Source: Intestinibacter sp964449895 (GTDB taxonomy: Bacteria; Bacillota; Clostridia; Peptostreptococcales; Peptostreptococcaceae). Taken from it: a stretch of DNA of 64,000 nucleotides. Position numbers and translations under genes: made by a program. The notes below the pieces were generated by a model. That model ran no database searches. It had not been told where the DNA came from and saw only the letters and a list, made by a program, of their open reading frames with translations. How positions within the stretch are numbered: position 1 is the stretch's first letter; every line of letters begins with the position of its first letter. The stretch spans positions 35,940 to 99,939 of the forward strand of contig CAYVBY010000009.1 of NCBI GenBank assembly GCA_964449895.1, read 5' to 3'. Positions 7,470 to 16,769 of this stretch are shown here, in pieces.

Positions 7470-10400
7470 ATGGCAGCTATTCAAGATATTCTTTTTATAG
7501 CTATGCAGGGATTTTCAGGGGCAGTAGCAGGATATATAACTAATAAATATGCTGTAAATATGATTTTTAAAGAATATACTCCTCTAAAAATTGGTGGAGC
7601 AGTTAAAAAGAATAAAGAAAAATTTATAGAAGAAGTAAGTGAATTAGTTGAAAAGGATATTATAAATTCACAAACATTAATGGGTTCTATAAAAAGTGAG
7701 GATTTTTCAAAGGTTATAGACGATTTATGTATTGAGCTTATTAATAACTCAATAGGTGAACAATTTAAAGATACAAAATTAAAATCTATTCCTGGGATAG
7801 AAAATACTGCTGATAATGGAATTACATTTATAGAGCAAAATTTACAGGAAGAATTACCTAATTTAATCGATAATTTATCTAATAAAATAGATTTAAAATA
7901 TATATTACAAGATGATCAATTAAATAATATAAGTGATTCTATAATTAATTTAATTGTAGATGAGATAGAATCAGATAATAAATTAGAAGAATTATTATCT
8001 TATATATATGACCAAAATAAAGAAATAACTTTACAAGATATATTAAGTGAAAATGCTACAAACAATTTAATAAATGGCATATCTAATGTTTTAAATGACT
8101 CTGTAAATAAAATAATTGATGATGAACAAAAAAGTTTAGAATTACTAGAAAAAGTATACGAATTATTTGATCTAAAATCAGTTATTTCTAAATTAGAAGA
8201 TAATCTAGAACAAAAGAGTATAGAGGATATATTAGGTACAGAAGGATTAGAATCTATAGGAGATTTATTATTTGAACATATAAAAAATCTAATAAGAAAA
8301 GATGAGGGAAAAGAAAGTCTACAAAATATTATATGTGAATTATTAGAACTTGCAAAGGATATGGATATAACTCTATTTGAAATTCTTCCAGAGGATATAG
8401 CAAATTCTCTAATAGCTTATATAAAAGATATTATTCCTCAGTTAGCGCCACATATATCTAATTGGTTATACGAAAATAAGGAAAAAATAGATGATTTAAT
8501 AAATCAGGCAGTAGAAGAAACAGCTCAGAATGTAGAAGATTCATCTGTAAAAGGTTTATTAGAAAAATTTGGAGGTATGTTATCTACAATATCTCAAACT
8601 TTAAAAATAGTAGATAGAGCCTCAGATATGGTTATGAACTATGAATTAACTCCAGAAGCTAGTAATAAGATTTATATAGCTATAGCGAAGTTTTTAGAAG
8701 ATACAACTATAGCGGATTTAATTCAATTGCTAGAATCTAATTTATCTATGACAGAAGAAGATATCTCACAAAATATAATAAATTTAATAGATACAAATGG
8801 AGATATTTTAATAGGAAAACTTATATATAATTTTAAAGATAAAAAGATATGTGAATTAGTAGAATTAGATTTAGAAAAAATATTTAAATCAAAGGGTATG
8901 CCTTTAATATATAAATGGATAAAATCCAACAAACAACAAATAAACATATATTTAAATAATTCTACAAGAGATAAATCTATACAATTACTATCTACTAACT
9001 TAGAAGGTATAATTTCAAATGAAAAGATAAATTCATTATCTAAAAATCTTCCAAAGTTTATTTCTAAATATATAAGCAATAATAAGAAGATATGTAAATC
9101 TTATGTGGAAAAAATAGTTTTATCTTCTATAGAAAAGATAGATATAGAAAATATAATAATCAAAAATAAAGAAACTTTAATACTATTAATATGTAGTAAA
9201 TTTAACGATTTAAAGAAATTTATTTGTGATGATTTAAAAGATAAGGAAGTTGAAGACTTATTAAAATTAATCAAAGATAAAGAAGGATTTAGCCTATCTT
9301 TAAGTAAAAAAATTCATAATGGATTAATTAATAACTCTGAAAAAGTATTCGATAATAATGTAAAACGAGTTATTTACAATAACTTAATTAAATTAGATGA
9401 AGATGAAATATGCAATATTGCACAAAGTTTTATGGGCAAACAGCTTAAGCCATTATCTTATTTTGGTGCATTATTAGGTACTATAGTAGGATTTGTATTT
9501 GCATTTTTTATAAATGGAACAATAAACCCTTTTGGATTTTATAATGAAATTACAACTACAGTAGTATCATGTATATTAATGGGTATGGTTGGTATATTAA
9601 CAAATGTAATAGCACTATGGATGATATTCCATCCTTATGAAAAAAATAAATTTGTAGCTAAAATACCTCTATTTAAAATTTTTGCACAAGGTTATATTCC
9701 AGCTCATAAATCTGGATTTGCAAATGGTATGGCCCATTTTATAGATAATGAACTTCTAAAAGGAAAAAGAGTGGAAGAATTATTTAATAGCAAAAAAGAT
9801 AGTTTTTCAGAAAGCATATTTAATTTTGTATCTAATAACAATTTTAAGATACTATTAGATATTGTTACAGAGAAAAAAGACAATATTAGTAAATTTTTAT
9901 ATGAATTTATAATAAAAAGATGCAATAAAAATAAATCATCAATTGCAAAATATTTATCTAAAAATATAAATAAAGTAAATTTAAGTACTGTAGTTACAAA
10001 GGAAAAAACTCTAGATGTATCAGAAAAATTCTTATGTACATTAGATAAATTTAATGATAGCATAGTTAAATTTGCTCAAAATAAAATAGATAAACAACAA
10101 ACACTAAATCAATTATTACCAGATAATATAGCTAAATCTATTAACGAAAATATAAATCAAGCTATAAATGAAAATATAAATACAGCAATTGAGAAAATTT
10201 TAAAAGAAGAAGCTATAAAATCTATAATTTTAAATAATTCAGCTACATACGAAAATATTACAGCTAAGACTATTGAAGAATTTATAGGATTTGAAAGAGT
10301 AAACAAACTAAAAGTGTCAGTTGAAAATAATCTAAATAATTACATAATATCAAAATTACCAGATGTATTAGATAAAGGCTTATATAAATTATTAGAAGAA

Positions 10401-11690
10401 CAATTATCTGAAGATAATACTATAGGTGAAATTTTCGGTGGCAAAATAAAAGTTACTATAGATAAAAATTTATATAAAATAACATCTGATTTACTTTATA
10501 AATTATGTGTTTATATAAAAGAAAACAAAGAAGATGTTATAGATTTAGTTGCAAAGATGATTAGAGATCAACTTAATTTCTTCATAAGAATGGCTTATGA
10601 TTTTATGAATGGAAATCATCTAGTAGGTCTTGTGGTAGAAAATATTATAGACACAAAGCTTGTAGATTTTGTAAACGACATTATGTATTCAACAGTAAAA
10701 ACAGCATCTATTTGTACTAATTCTATAATTTATCCAACAACTATGGGTAATCTAGGATTAAATATAAAAGAAATAAATACAAAAGTTGTGACTGGAAAAA
10801 TAGTAGAATCTATAAAAGACAATGAAATTATATTCCAAAATGTGGATAATATATTTATATCTACAATTGATGAATTTAAAGATATCCACATAATAGATAT
10901 AATTAAAGATACAAATATTGGGAATTTAGATGGTTTATATGTTTTATTTGAAGATGAAGTCGTGATAATTGTGGATAATACAAGAAATAATTACCAAAAC
11001 AATCAAACTACAATAAATGAGTTTGTGAATAACTATGTGATTGAAAATATAACTTCACAAGTATTAAATTCAAAATTAGATATAGTAGATGTTGATAACT
11101 TGATTTCAGAGATTGTAAAATTCTCATTAGATAAACTTAATAATGAACAATGTAGAAATATATTATTACAATTAGTTGAATCTATTTATGACAATAAAAT
11201 TTCAAATATGAAAGCAGATGATTTAATAAGTTTAGATATTTTATCTTTAGGAATAGAATCTGCTATGAATAGATTATTTAAAGATTTTGATTTTAATGAA
11301 AACAATCAATATATAACAGATAAGATAGTCTTACGTTGTGTAGAAAGTGAATTTAGATTTATAGATAATTCTACTATAGAATATATTATGAAAAATATGA
11401 TAGATTCAATACTTATTACTTCAATCGGATTTACAGTAGATGCTATGAAGGCATTAAAACTTAAAGAAATAACAACAGAGCAAGTTGAAATAATGGATCC
11501 AAGAGAAATTCATGTATTATTCAAATCATTTGCTGGAGATTTCTTCATTAAATTATATTTATATGGTTCAATGGGGGCAGTATTTGGAATAAACATATAT
11601 CTATCAATAATATTAGGTCTATTAGATATAGCATACAGCAAAAAAATTGAAAGTATTGATATAACGACTGATAATATTTTCAAGGAATAA
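7470..11690 (+). CDS. Giant DUF445 family membrane protein, two fused modules
   Basis: The protein has 1406 residues, against roughly 370-450 for ordinary DUF445 proteins such as YheB. The N-terminal module starts with a membrane helix and GAVAGYITNKYAVNMIFKEY. A second module begins with two helices at about residues 660-715 and the related GMVGILTNVIALWMIFHPYE, followed by KIPLFKIFAQGYIPAHKSG. A last helix lies at about 1365-1390. The long regions between are helical, with repeated short units such as TLQDILSE, SIEDILGTEGL, TIADLIQLLE, CELVELDLEK. This looks like a tandem duplication with expanded repeat regions. AGGAGG precedes the ATG. The function of the family is not established; envelope association is inferred. 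No stop or frameshift interrupts it. Confidence 0.85.
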   Translation: MAAIQDILFIAMQGFSGAVAGYITNKYAVNMIFKEYTPLKIGGAVKKNKEKFIEEVSELVEKDIINSQTLMGSIKSEDFSKVIDDLCIELINNSIGEQFKDTKLKSIPGIENTADNGITFIEQNLQEELPNLIDNLSNKIDLKYILQDDQLNNISDSIINLIVDEIESDNKLEELLSYIYDQNKEITLQDILSENATNNLINGISNVLNDSVNKIIDDEQKSLELLEKVYELFDLKSVISKLEDNLEQKSIEDILGTEGLESIGDLLFEHIKNLIRKDEGKESLQNIICELLELAKDMDITLFEILPEDIANSLIAYIKDIIPQLAPHISNWLYENKEKIDDLINQAVEETAQNVEDSSVKGLLEKFGGMLSTISQTLKIVDRASDMVMNYELTPEASNKIYIAIAKFLEDTTIADLIQLLESNLSMTEEDISQNIINLIDTNGDILIGKLIYNFKDKKICELVELDLEKIFKSKGMPLIYKWIKSNKQQINIYLNNSTRDKSIQLLSTNLEGIISNEKINSLSKNLPKFISKYISNNKKICKSYVEKIVLSSIEKIDIENIIIKNKETLILLICSKFNDLKKFICDDLKDKEVEDLLKLIKDKEGFSLSLSKKIHNGLINNSEKVFDNNVKRVIYNNLIKLDEDEICNIAQSFMGKQLKPLSYFGALLGTIVGFVFAFFINGTINPFGFYNEITTTVVSCILMGMVGILTNVIALWMIFHPYEKNKFVAKIPLFKIFAQGYIPAHKSGFANGMAHFIDNELLKGKRVEELFNSKKDSFSESIFNFVSNNNFKILLDIVTEKKDNISKFLYEFIIKRCNKNKSSIAKYLSKNINKVNLSTVVTKEKTLDVSEKFLCTLDKFNDSIVKFAQNKIDKQQTLNQLLPDNIAKSINENINQAINENINTAIEKILKEEAIKSIILNNSATYENITAKTIEEFIGFERVNKLKVSVENNLNNYIISKLPDVLDKGLYKLLEEQLSEDNTIGEIFGGKIKVTIDKNLYKITSDLLYKLCVYIKENKEDVIDLVAKMIRDQLNFFIRMAYDFMNGNHLVGLVVENIIDTKLVDFVNDIMYSTVKTASICTNSIIYPTTMGNLGLNIKEINTKVVTGKIVESIKDNEIIFQNVDNIFISTIDEFKDIHIIDIIKDTNIGNLDGLYVLFEDEVVIIVDNTRNNYQNNQTTINEFVNNYVIENITSQVLNSKLDIVDVDNLISEIVKFSLDKLNNEQCRNILLQLVESIYDNKISNMKADDLISLDILSLGIESAMNRLFKDFDFNENNQYITDKIVLRCVESEFRFIDNSTIEYIMKNMIDSILITSIGFTVDAMKALKLKEITTEQVEIMDPREIHVLFKSFAGDFFIKLYLYGSMGAVFGINIYLSIILGLLDIAYSKKIESIDITTDNIFKE

Positions 11691-11694
11691 AATA

Positions 11695-11735
11695 AAAAAA
11701 ACTCCTAACTCTATAATTAGAGGAGGAGTTTTTTT
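11695..11735 (+). terminator. Terminator-like hairpin that buries the next ribosome binding site
   Basis: The outer 12-bp stem pairs 11695-11706 with 11724-11735, and an inner 5-bp stem pairs CTCTA (11709-11713) with TAGAG (11718-11722). The right arm ends in seven T and contains AGGAGGAG, the ribosome binding site of the gene whose ATG starts at 11736. It can act as an intrinsic terminator after the DUF445 gene and as a translational lock on the next gene. Confidence 0.7.
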
Positions 11736-12488
11736 ATGAAAAAATTTAGTGGATTAATAGTTTTTTTAGTTGGAATAATGATAATATCGGTGTTTAATTT
11801 CCATAAGGTAGAAGAAGTTTTTGAATTAAACTTAAGTAAAGATATACAAACTAAAGTAATAAATAAAAGTAATAAATACATCAAAGCAAACTTAAAAATT
11901 CCAGTGTTAGTTGTGGAAAATAAAGAAATTGAAAATAAAATAAATAAGAAAATAGAAGAAGATATTATGAATTTTTATGATAATTCATTTGAGGAATCTG
12001 AAAGTTATTTTGATGATTTTCCAGAAAGTGAAATGCAATTTGTTGTAAGTTCTGAGTATGAAATTAAAAAAAATAATAAACAAATAATAAGTCTGCTTGT
12101 CAAATATTATAAATATAGCGGAGGGGCACATGGAATTTATGAATATGTTCCATACAATATAGATGTAACTTCCGGTGATATTTTTAAATTACAGGACATA
12201 TTTAAACAAAATACAAATTATAAACAAATGATAGATAAAGAAATAAAAAAACAAGTAAAAGAATTAAACATAAAAAATCAATTACCAGAAGATAGTGATC
12301 AATTGTACACTTTTCAAGAAATAAAAGAAAATCAAAAATTTTATTTGATAGACAATAAGTTAGTTGTATTTTTTGATCTTTATGAAATAGCTCCTTATGT
12401 TGCTGGAATACCAGAATTTTCTATCGGTGAAGAAATTCTAAAAGACATGATAGATGAAAGTTATAAAGATAAAATTTTTAGTAATTAA
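11736..12488 (+). CDS. DUF3298-type (RsiV-like ectodomain) protein, membrane anchored
   Basis: The 250-residue protein has an N-terminal membrane segment (about residues 7-20) and then an extracellular region. The segment YYKYSGGAHGIYEYVPYNIDVTSGDIFKLQDIF and the final FFDLYEIAPYVAGIPEFSI are typical of the DUF4163/DUF3298 fold found in PdaC and in the lysozyme receptor part of RsiV. There is no cytoplasmic anti-sigma domain before the helix, so it is not a complete RsiV. The ATG follows the T-run of the hairpin directly, and AGGAGGAG is in the hairpin arm. A role in sensing or binding the cell wall is inference. Confidence 0.75.
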   Translation: MKKFSGLIVFLVGIMIISVFNFHKVEEVFELNLSKDIQTKVINKSNKYIKANLKIPVLVVENKEIENKINKKIEEDIMNFYDNSFEESESYFDDFPESEMQFVVSSEYEIKKNNKQIISLLVKYYKYSGGAHGIYEYVPYNIDVTSGDIFKLQDIFKQNTNYKQMIDKEIKKQVKELNIKNQLPEDSDQLYTFQEIKENQKFYLIDNKLVVFFDLYEIAPYVAGIPEFSIGEEILKDMIDESYKDKIFSN

Positions 12489-12528
12489 TAAAAAATAAAA
12501 TCTAAATGATAAATATACATTTGAAATA

Positions 12529-12580
12529 AAAATGCCAGTTCCTTAAAAAATATTATTTTAAAGGAACTGGTATTTTGTTT
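12529..12580. terminator. Bidirectional terminator between convergent genes
   Basis: ATGCCAGTTCCTT pairs with AAGGAACTGGTAT, with G-T wobble, with A and T runs on the two sides. It serves both the DUF3298 gene and the minus-strand gene ending at 12580. Confidence 0.75.
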
Positions 12581-13851
12581 TAAATAATAGGATTTAAGGA
12601 AGCTATTTTAGTTACTGCTACATAAATTCTAGATATTTCATACCATGTTTTAAAATCGACAACTCCAGTCTGAGGAAGACCGAATATTTGTTGGAAAGTT
12701 CTAACTGACTGGGCAGTTTGCTCTCCAAATATTCCATCTTCAGCAACTTTAGGCAGAGCAGGATAAGAATTTGATATAGCATTTAATTGATTTTGAATAG
12801 TTCTGACATAAGTACCTTCAGAGCCTACTTCTAGCGTAAATCCAGGATAAGAAACAGGAACTCCAGATACTATTTGTGCATTTGCAAATACTATATTATC
12901 ACCATAAAAATATTTAAGAATATCTTCATAGTTGTATCCTTGGTCTCCTAAATCTTTACTTCCCCATTGTGTCATTTGATCAGGACATTGAGTTTTAACT
13001 CCATCACAATATTGAGCCAAAAGAGGCTGTCTAGATGTAGGAGGTCTTCTAATAAATGTATTAAAAATTGAATCTACAACTACAGAAATTTCGTCGTAAA
13101 TATTTCTGTTGTGGATATATTTATGGTCATAATTTGTAGTAGATGTAATTGTAAAAGAAAAACCTTGATTTCTATACCATTCAGTAAAAACTCTATTTAA
13201 AGTAAAGGAAATAATTGCAATAACATTTGCAAATATAGTCTGTTCTGGCCAAGTTGAATATATTTCAGAAGAAGCTACATTTTTTATATAAGTTTTAAAT
13301 GGAACCCAATAGTTTTCAGCAGAAGTATCTTCTGGAAGTCCATCATGAACAATTATAAATTCGGGTACAACGGGATTATCTAAAACAACAAATCCTGTAG
13401 GTGGTGGAATAGGCTTTAAGCTATCTTCTGGAATTTTTGGAGGGTAATCTCCCCACAGAGTATGAGCTCCTATATCGTATATGATTTCATTTTGTCTTTT
13501 ATAAGAAAGTCTGCTTCTTTGTCTAGGTCTCATAGGAATTGATTGTCGAGCATTTACTATAGGTAGAAGTTGTGTTCCATTTATTATAATAGTTTCATAT
13601 CCATCTTTTATTGCTTCTACTAAATAATCTGTATAAGGCTTTGTATCTGAAGGAGCTAGAGAATAAGACAAATCTGGAGCTGATAAAGGGAGATTATTTA
13701 TTTGACCTGATTCATTAGTTTTTAAATTTTGATATACTAAAGCAGAGGTTGAACCGTCTTCATTTAGCCTATAAATATTTATAGTAACATCTTGCATAGG
13801 TCTATTACTAGTAGAATCTATTACATTAATTGTTAAATAGCCATCTTGCAT
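12580..13851 (-). CDS. Spore-type peptidoglycan-binding protein with SpoIID-like segment
   Basis: The 423-residue protein has three parts. Residues 1-105 form a carboxypeptidase-regulatory/Cna-B-like beta domain (TINVIDSTSNRPMQDVTINIYR). A central part contains YCDGVKTQCPDQMTQWGSKDLGDQG, the Cys-containing end seen in SpoIID/LytB-like proteins. A C-terminal peptidoglycan-binding domain 1 covers about residues 340-410 (VGSEGTYVRTIQNQLN, GIFGEQTAQSVRTFQ). No signal peptide is visible, so it may be made in the mother cell and placed on the spore. AAGGAGG lies 7 nt before the ATG. It probably belongs to clostridial proteins annotated as peptidoglycan-binding or cortex-associated; an enzymatic role is unproven. 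Confidence 0.75.
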   Translation of the reverse strand: MQDGYLTINVIDSTSNRPMQDVTINIYRLNEDGSTSALVYQNLKTNESGQINNLPLSAPDLSYSLAPSDTKPYTDYLVEAIKDGYETIIINGTQLLPIVNARQSIPMRPRQRSRLSYKRQNEIIYDIGAHTLWGDYPPKIPEDSLKPIPPPTGFVVLDNPVVPEFIIVHDGLPEDTSAENYWVPFKTYIKNVASSEIYSTWPEQTIFANVIAIISFTLNRVFTEWYRNQGFSFTITSTTNYDHKYIHNRNIYDEISVVVDSIFNTFIRRPPTSRQPLLAQYCDGVKTQCPDQMTQWGSKDLGDQGYNYEDILKYFYGDNIVFANAQIVSGVPVSYPGFTLEVGSEGTYVRTIQNQLNAISNSYPALPKVAEDGIFGEQTAQSVRTFQQIFGLPQTGVVDFKTWYEISRIYVAVTKIASLNPII

Positions 13852-13989
13852 TTAATCATCCTCCTTACAATAAATATATTATTGATATTTGATTTCAAAT
13901 TCTATTATTTATTTTATGAATAGAGTAAGTTTTTTGTGAAAATATATTTTATAAGGATTAATTTACAAAATTAAGAAAGGAACATATAG

Positions 13990-14700
13990 ATGAAAATTAT
14001 TTTATTGATTTTCTTACCTGTAATTGCGTTTGCATTTTGGATTTATAAAAAAGATAAGTATGATAAGGAAGATATTTTAGTACTATTAAAGTATTTTATC
14101 TTAGGAATGCTAATTAGCTTTTTAGCAATAATCATAGAAAAATTTTTGTTAAAGGAGAGAATTTTTCAAGGTGATGTAAAATTAATATATACATCTTTTA
14201 TAATTGCAGGAGTTACAGAAGAAGTTTTAAAAGGGCTTATTTTATCCTTATTAGCAACCAGAGAACAAAATTACAATGAAAAATTAGATGGAATAGTATA
14301 TTCTATATTTTTATCTTTAGGATTTGCAACGATTGAGAATATAATTTATATGAATTACGAAGGAATCTATTCTATTTATGAAATAGCTCTTATAAGGACA
14401 TTTATATCTATTCCAGGACATATTATGTTTGCAATTACTATGGGATATTATATATCAAAATATAAATTTGAAAAAAATAAAATTAAAAGAAGACAGGAGT
14501 TAATTTTAGCTTTTTTGATTCCAATATTAATTCATGGTACTTTTGACTTTATATTAATGATAGAATATAAATGGATTATTGTAATATTTATAATTTATTT
14601 AACCGTTTTAGCAAAAATAAATTTAAATAAACTTAATAAATATATGATATATTCAAAGAAGCAATTTTTTGATAGACTAAAAAACAGAAAAAAAAGATAA
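13990..14700 (+). CDS. prsW: PrsW family intramembrane metalloprotease
   Basis: The 236-residue protein has multiple membrane helices and the PrsW motifs GVTEEVLKGL, IRTFISIPGHIMFAITMGYY and a C-terminal HGTFDF. PrsW performs site-1 cleavage of anti-sigma factors (RsiW in Bacillus, RsiT in C. difficile) during envelope stress. AAAGGAAC precedes the ATG. It is followed at 29 nt by the RsmF-like gene. No anti-sigma factor is seen in the window. Confidence 0.85.
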   Translation: MKIILLIFLPVIAFAFWIYKKDKYDKEDILVLLKYFILGMLISFLAIIIEKFLLKERIFQGDVKLIYTSFIIAGVTEEVLKGLILSLLATREQNYNEKLDGIVYSIFLSLGFATIENIIYMNYEGIYSIYEIALIRTFISIPGHIMFAITMGYYISKYKFEKNKIKRRQELILAFLIPILIHGTFDFILMIEYKWIIVIFIIYLTVLAKINLNKLNKYMIYSKKQFFDRLKNRKKR

Positions 14701-14729
14701 ATATATTATAAAAAGAAAGGAAATGAGAT

Positions 14730-16028
14730 TTGATTAATTTACCAGAAAAATTTTTAAATGATGTAAAACTAATATTACAAGATGAATACGAGGATTTTAT
14801 TAATAGTTATAAAGAACCTAGGACAACAGGTCTTAGATTAAATACAATGAAGCTTTCAGAACAAAAATTATTAGATTTAAATTTATTTGAGTTAGATGAA
14901 ATACCTTGGGCAAGTGGTGGATTTTATTATGATGAAAGTAAATTCAGACCAGGGAAAAATCCATTACACGAAGCAGGTGCATATTATCTACAGGAACCTT
15001 CAGCTATGAGTGTTGTTCCAAAGCTAGACTTACAAAAAGGTGATAAAGTATTAGATATGTGTGCAGCTCCAGGTGGAAAATCTACATATATACTATCTCA
15101 ATTAGATGATACAGGACTTTTAGTTTCAAATGAAATAAATCCAACTAGAATAAAAGCTTTAGGAGAAAATTTAGAGAGATTTGGAGCTAGAAATTGTATA
15201 ATAACAAATACAGATTCAGCTAAATTAAAAAAAGTATTTACTGGATATTTTGACAAAATAGTAATAGATGCACCATGCTCTGGTGAAGGTATGTTTAGAA
15301 AAGATCCAGTTGCGATAGAGGATTGGAGTTATGAAAAAGTTCTAGAATGTCAATCTATACAAAAAGAAATTATAAGAGACGGTTATAAAATGCTCAAAAA
15401 AGGAGGAATTCTAGTTTATTCAACTTGTACATTTGCAAAAGAAGAGGATGAAGATGTAATAGATGAATTTATAGAAGAATATGAAGGAGCAGTTTTAATA
15501 GAAAAGGAAAGATTGTGGCCTCATAAAATAAAAGGAGAAGGACATTTTGTAGCAAAAATACAAAAGCTTGATGATGAAAGTTGTAAAACAAAAGAAATGA
15601 AAGTTAAAAAATTAAATAGTGAAATCAAAGATTACAAAAACTTTGAAAAGAAATATTTAAATACAAAGATTGGTGACAAATTAATGATAAGAGGTGAAAA
15701 TTTATATCTTCTTCCAGATGAATGTCCAAATTTAGATAAAATAAAAGTTCTTAGATATGGATTGCATTTAGGAACATTAAAGAAAAATAGATTTGAGCCT
15801 TCACATGCTTTATCTCACTACTTAAAAATAGAACAAGTAAAAGGAGTTCACAATATAAAAGTAGATGATGAACAAGTATATGATTATTTAAGAGGAAATG
15901 TCTTAAATACAAATGACAGTAGAGGTTGGGTTATTGTAGCAGTAGAAGAAATACCTCTAGGTTGGGGAAAAGAATCAAATGGAGTATTAAAAAATCACTA
16001 TCCAAAAGGTCTTAGAATAAATTACTGA
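14730..16028 (+). CDS. RsmF/NOP2-type rRNA m5C methyltransferase
   Basis: SAM-dependent cytosine-C5 RNA methyltransferase. Motifs: DMCAAPGGKSTYI for SAM binding, IDAPCSGEGMFRKDP holding one catalytic Cys, and YSTCTFAKEEDE holding the second. The C-terminal part resembles the RsmF/YebU extension with a final PUA-like region. The start is TTG at 14730 with AAAGGA upstream. The nearby ATG in another frame runs into a stop after four codons. The 432-residue length is typical for the Gram-positive group. Target in 16S rRNA is inferred from family. Confidence 0.88.
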   Translation: MINLPEKFLNDVKLILQDEYEDFINSYKEPRTTGLRLNTMKLSEQKLLDLNLFELDEIPWASGGFYYDESKFRPGKNPLHEAGAYYLQEPSAMSVVPKLDLQKGDKVLDMCAAPGGKSTYILSQLDDTGLLVSNEINPTRIKALGENLERFGARNCIITNTDSAKLKKVFTGYFDKIVIDAPCSGEGMFRKDPVAIEDWSYEKVLECQSIQKEIIRDGYKMLKKGGILVYSTCTFAKEEDEDVIDEFIEEYEGAVLIEKERLWPHKIKGEGHFVAKIQKLDDESCKTKEMKVKKLNSEIKDYKNFEKKYLNTKIGDKLMIRGENLYLLPDECPNLDKIKVLRYGLHLGTLKKNRFEPSHALSHYLKIEQVKGVHNIKVDDEQVYDYLRGNVLNTNDSRGWVIVAVEEIPLGWGKESNGVLKNHYPKGLRINY

Positions 16029-16103
16029 TATATCAAAGGGAAAATATCAAACTTATTGAATATATATAATTGAAGTCATTTTAAACGAATAGGAGATGTA
16101 AAC

Positions 16104-16658
16104 GTGAAAGATAAAAATAAAAAGGAAGAAAAAAACTTAATGAGCAGCATAATTGAATGGGTGAAAGTTTTTTTATTTGCTATTATAATAGCTGCAGTTA
16201 TAACTATGTTTATAAAACCTACGTTAGTTAGGGGAGATTCTATGTTACCAACACTTCATGAAAATGATTATTTGATAATAAATAGAATTGGATATAAAAT
16301 AGGAGAACCTGAAAAGGAAGATATTATAGTATTTAAATCACATATAACTCAAAGTGATGGAACTGAAAAAGATTTAGTAAAAAGAATAATAGGAGTTGCT
16401 GGAGATGAAATTCTTATTACAGAAGGACAAGTTTTTGTAAATGGAGAATTACTAGATGAACCTTATTTAGAATATGGAACATATACAGAGGGAGAAATAG
16501 ACTTAGTAGTACCAGAAGGCAAATTATTTGTTTTGGGAGATAACAGACTAGTAAGTTTAGATAGTAGATCCGAAGATGTAGGATTAGTTGATATAGATAG
16601 TGTACAAGGTAAAGTTTTTTTAAGGCTATATCCTTTTAGCGATATAGGATTTATTTAA
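16104..16658 (+). CDS. lepB: Signal peptidase I
   Basis: The 184-residue type I signal peptidase has one N-terminal membrane helix (about residues 19-37). Catalytic Ser46 lies in VRGDSMLPTL and the general base Lys93 in LVKRIIGV, followed by the LGDNRLVSLDSR box. It cleaves signal peptides from secreted proteins on the outer face of the membrane. The start is GTG with AGGAG 8 nt upstream. It lies 75 nt after the RsmF-like gene. The length matches Gram-positive SipS/SpsB-type enzymes. Confidence 0.93.
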   Translation: MKDKNKKEEKNLMSSIIEWVKVFLFAIIIAAVITMFIKPTLVRGDSMLPTLHENDYLIINRIGYKIGEPEKEDIIVFKSHITQSDGTEKDLVKRIIGVAGDEILITEGQVFVNGELLDEPYLEYGTYTEGEIDLVVPEGKLFVLGDNRLVSLDSRSEDVGLVDIDSVQGKVFLRLYPFSDIGFI

Positions 16659-16769
16659 TCATACTAAATCAATAATTACTTACATAAAAATATACAAATA
16701 TGAATATAAAATAATAATCGATTTTTTTAATAAATATTTTCTTATTCATTAGTGAAAAGGGGTAAATTT

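Noticed and set aside
8723..10063. Minus-strand ORFs of about 118 codons inside the DUF445 gene
   Set aside because: They mirror the repeat-rich coding strand, have no ribosome binding sites and no recognisable domains.
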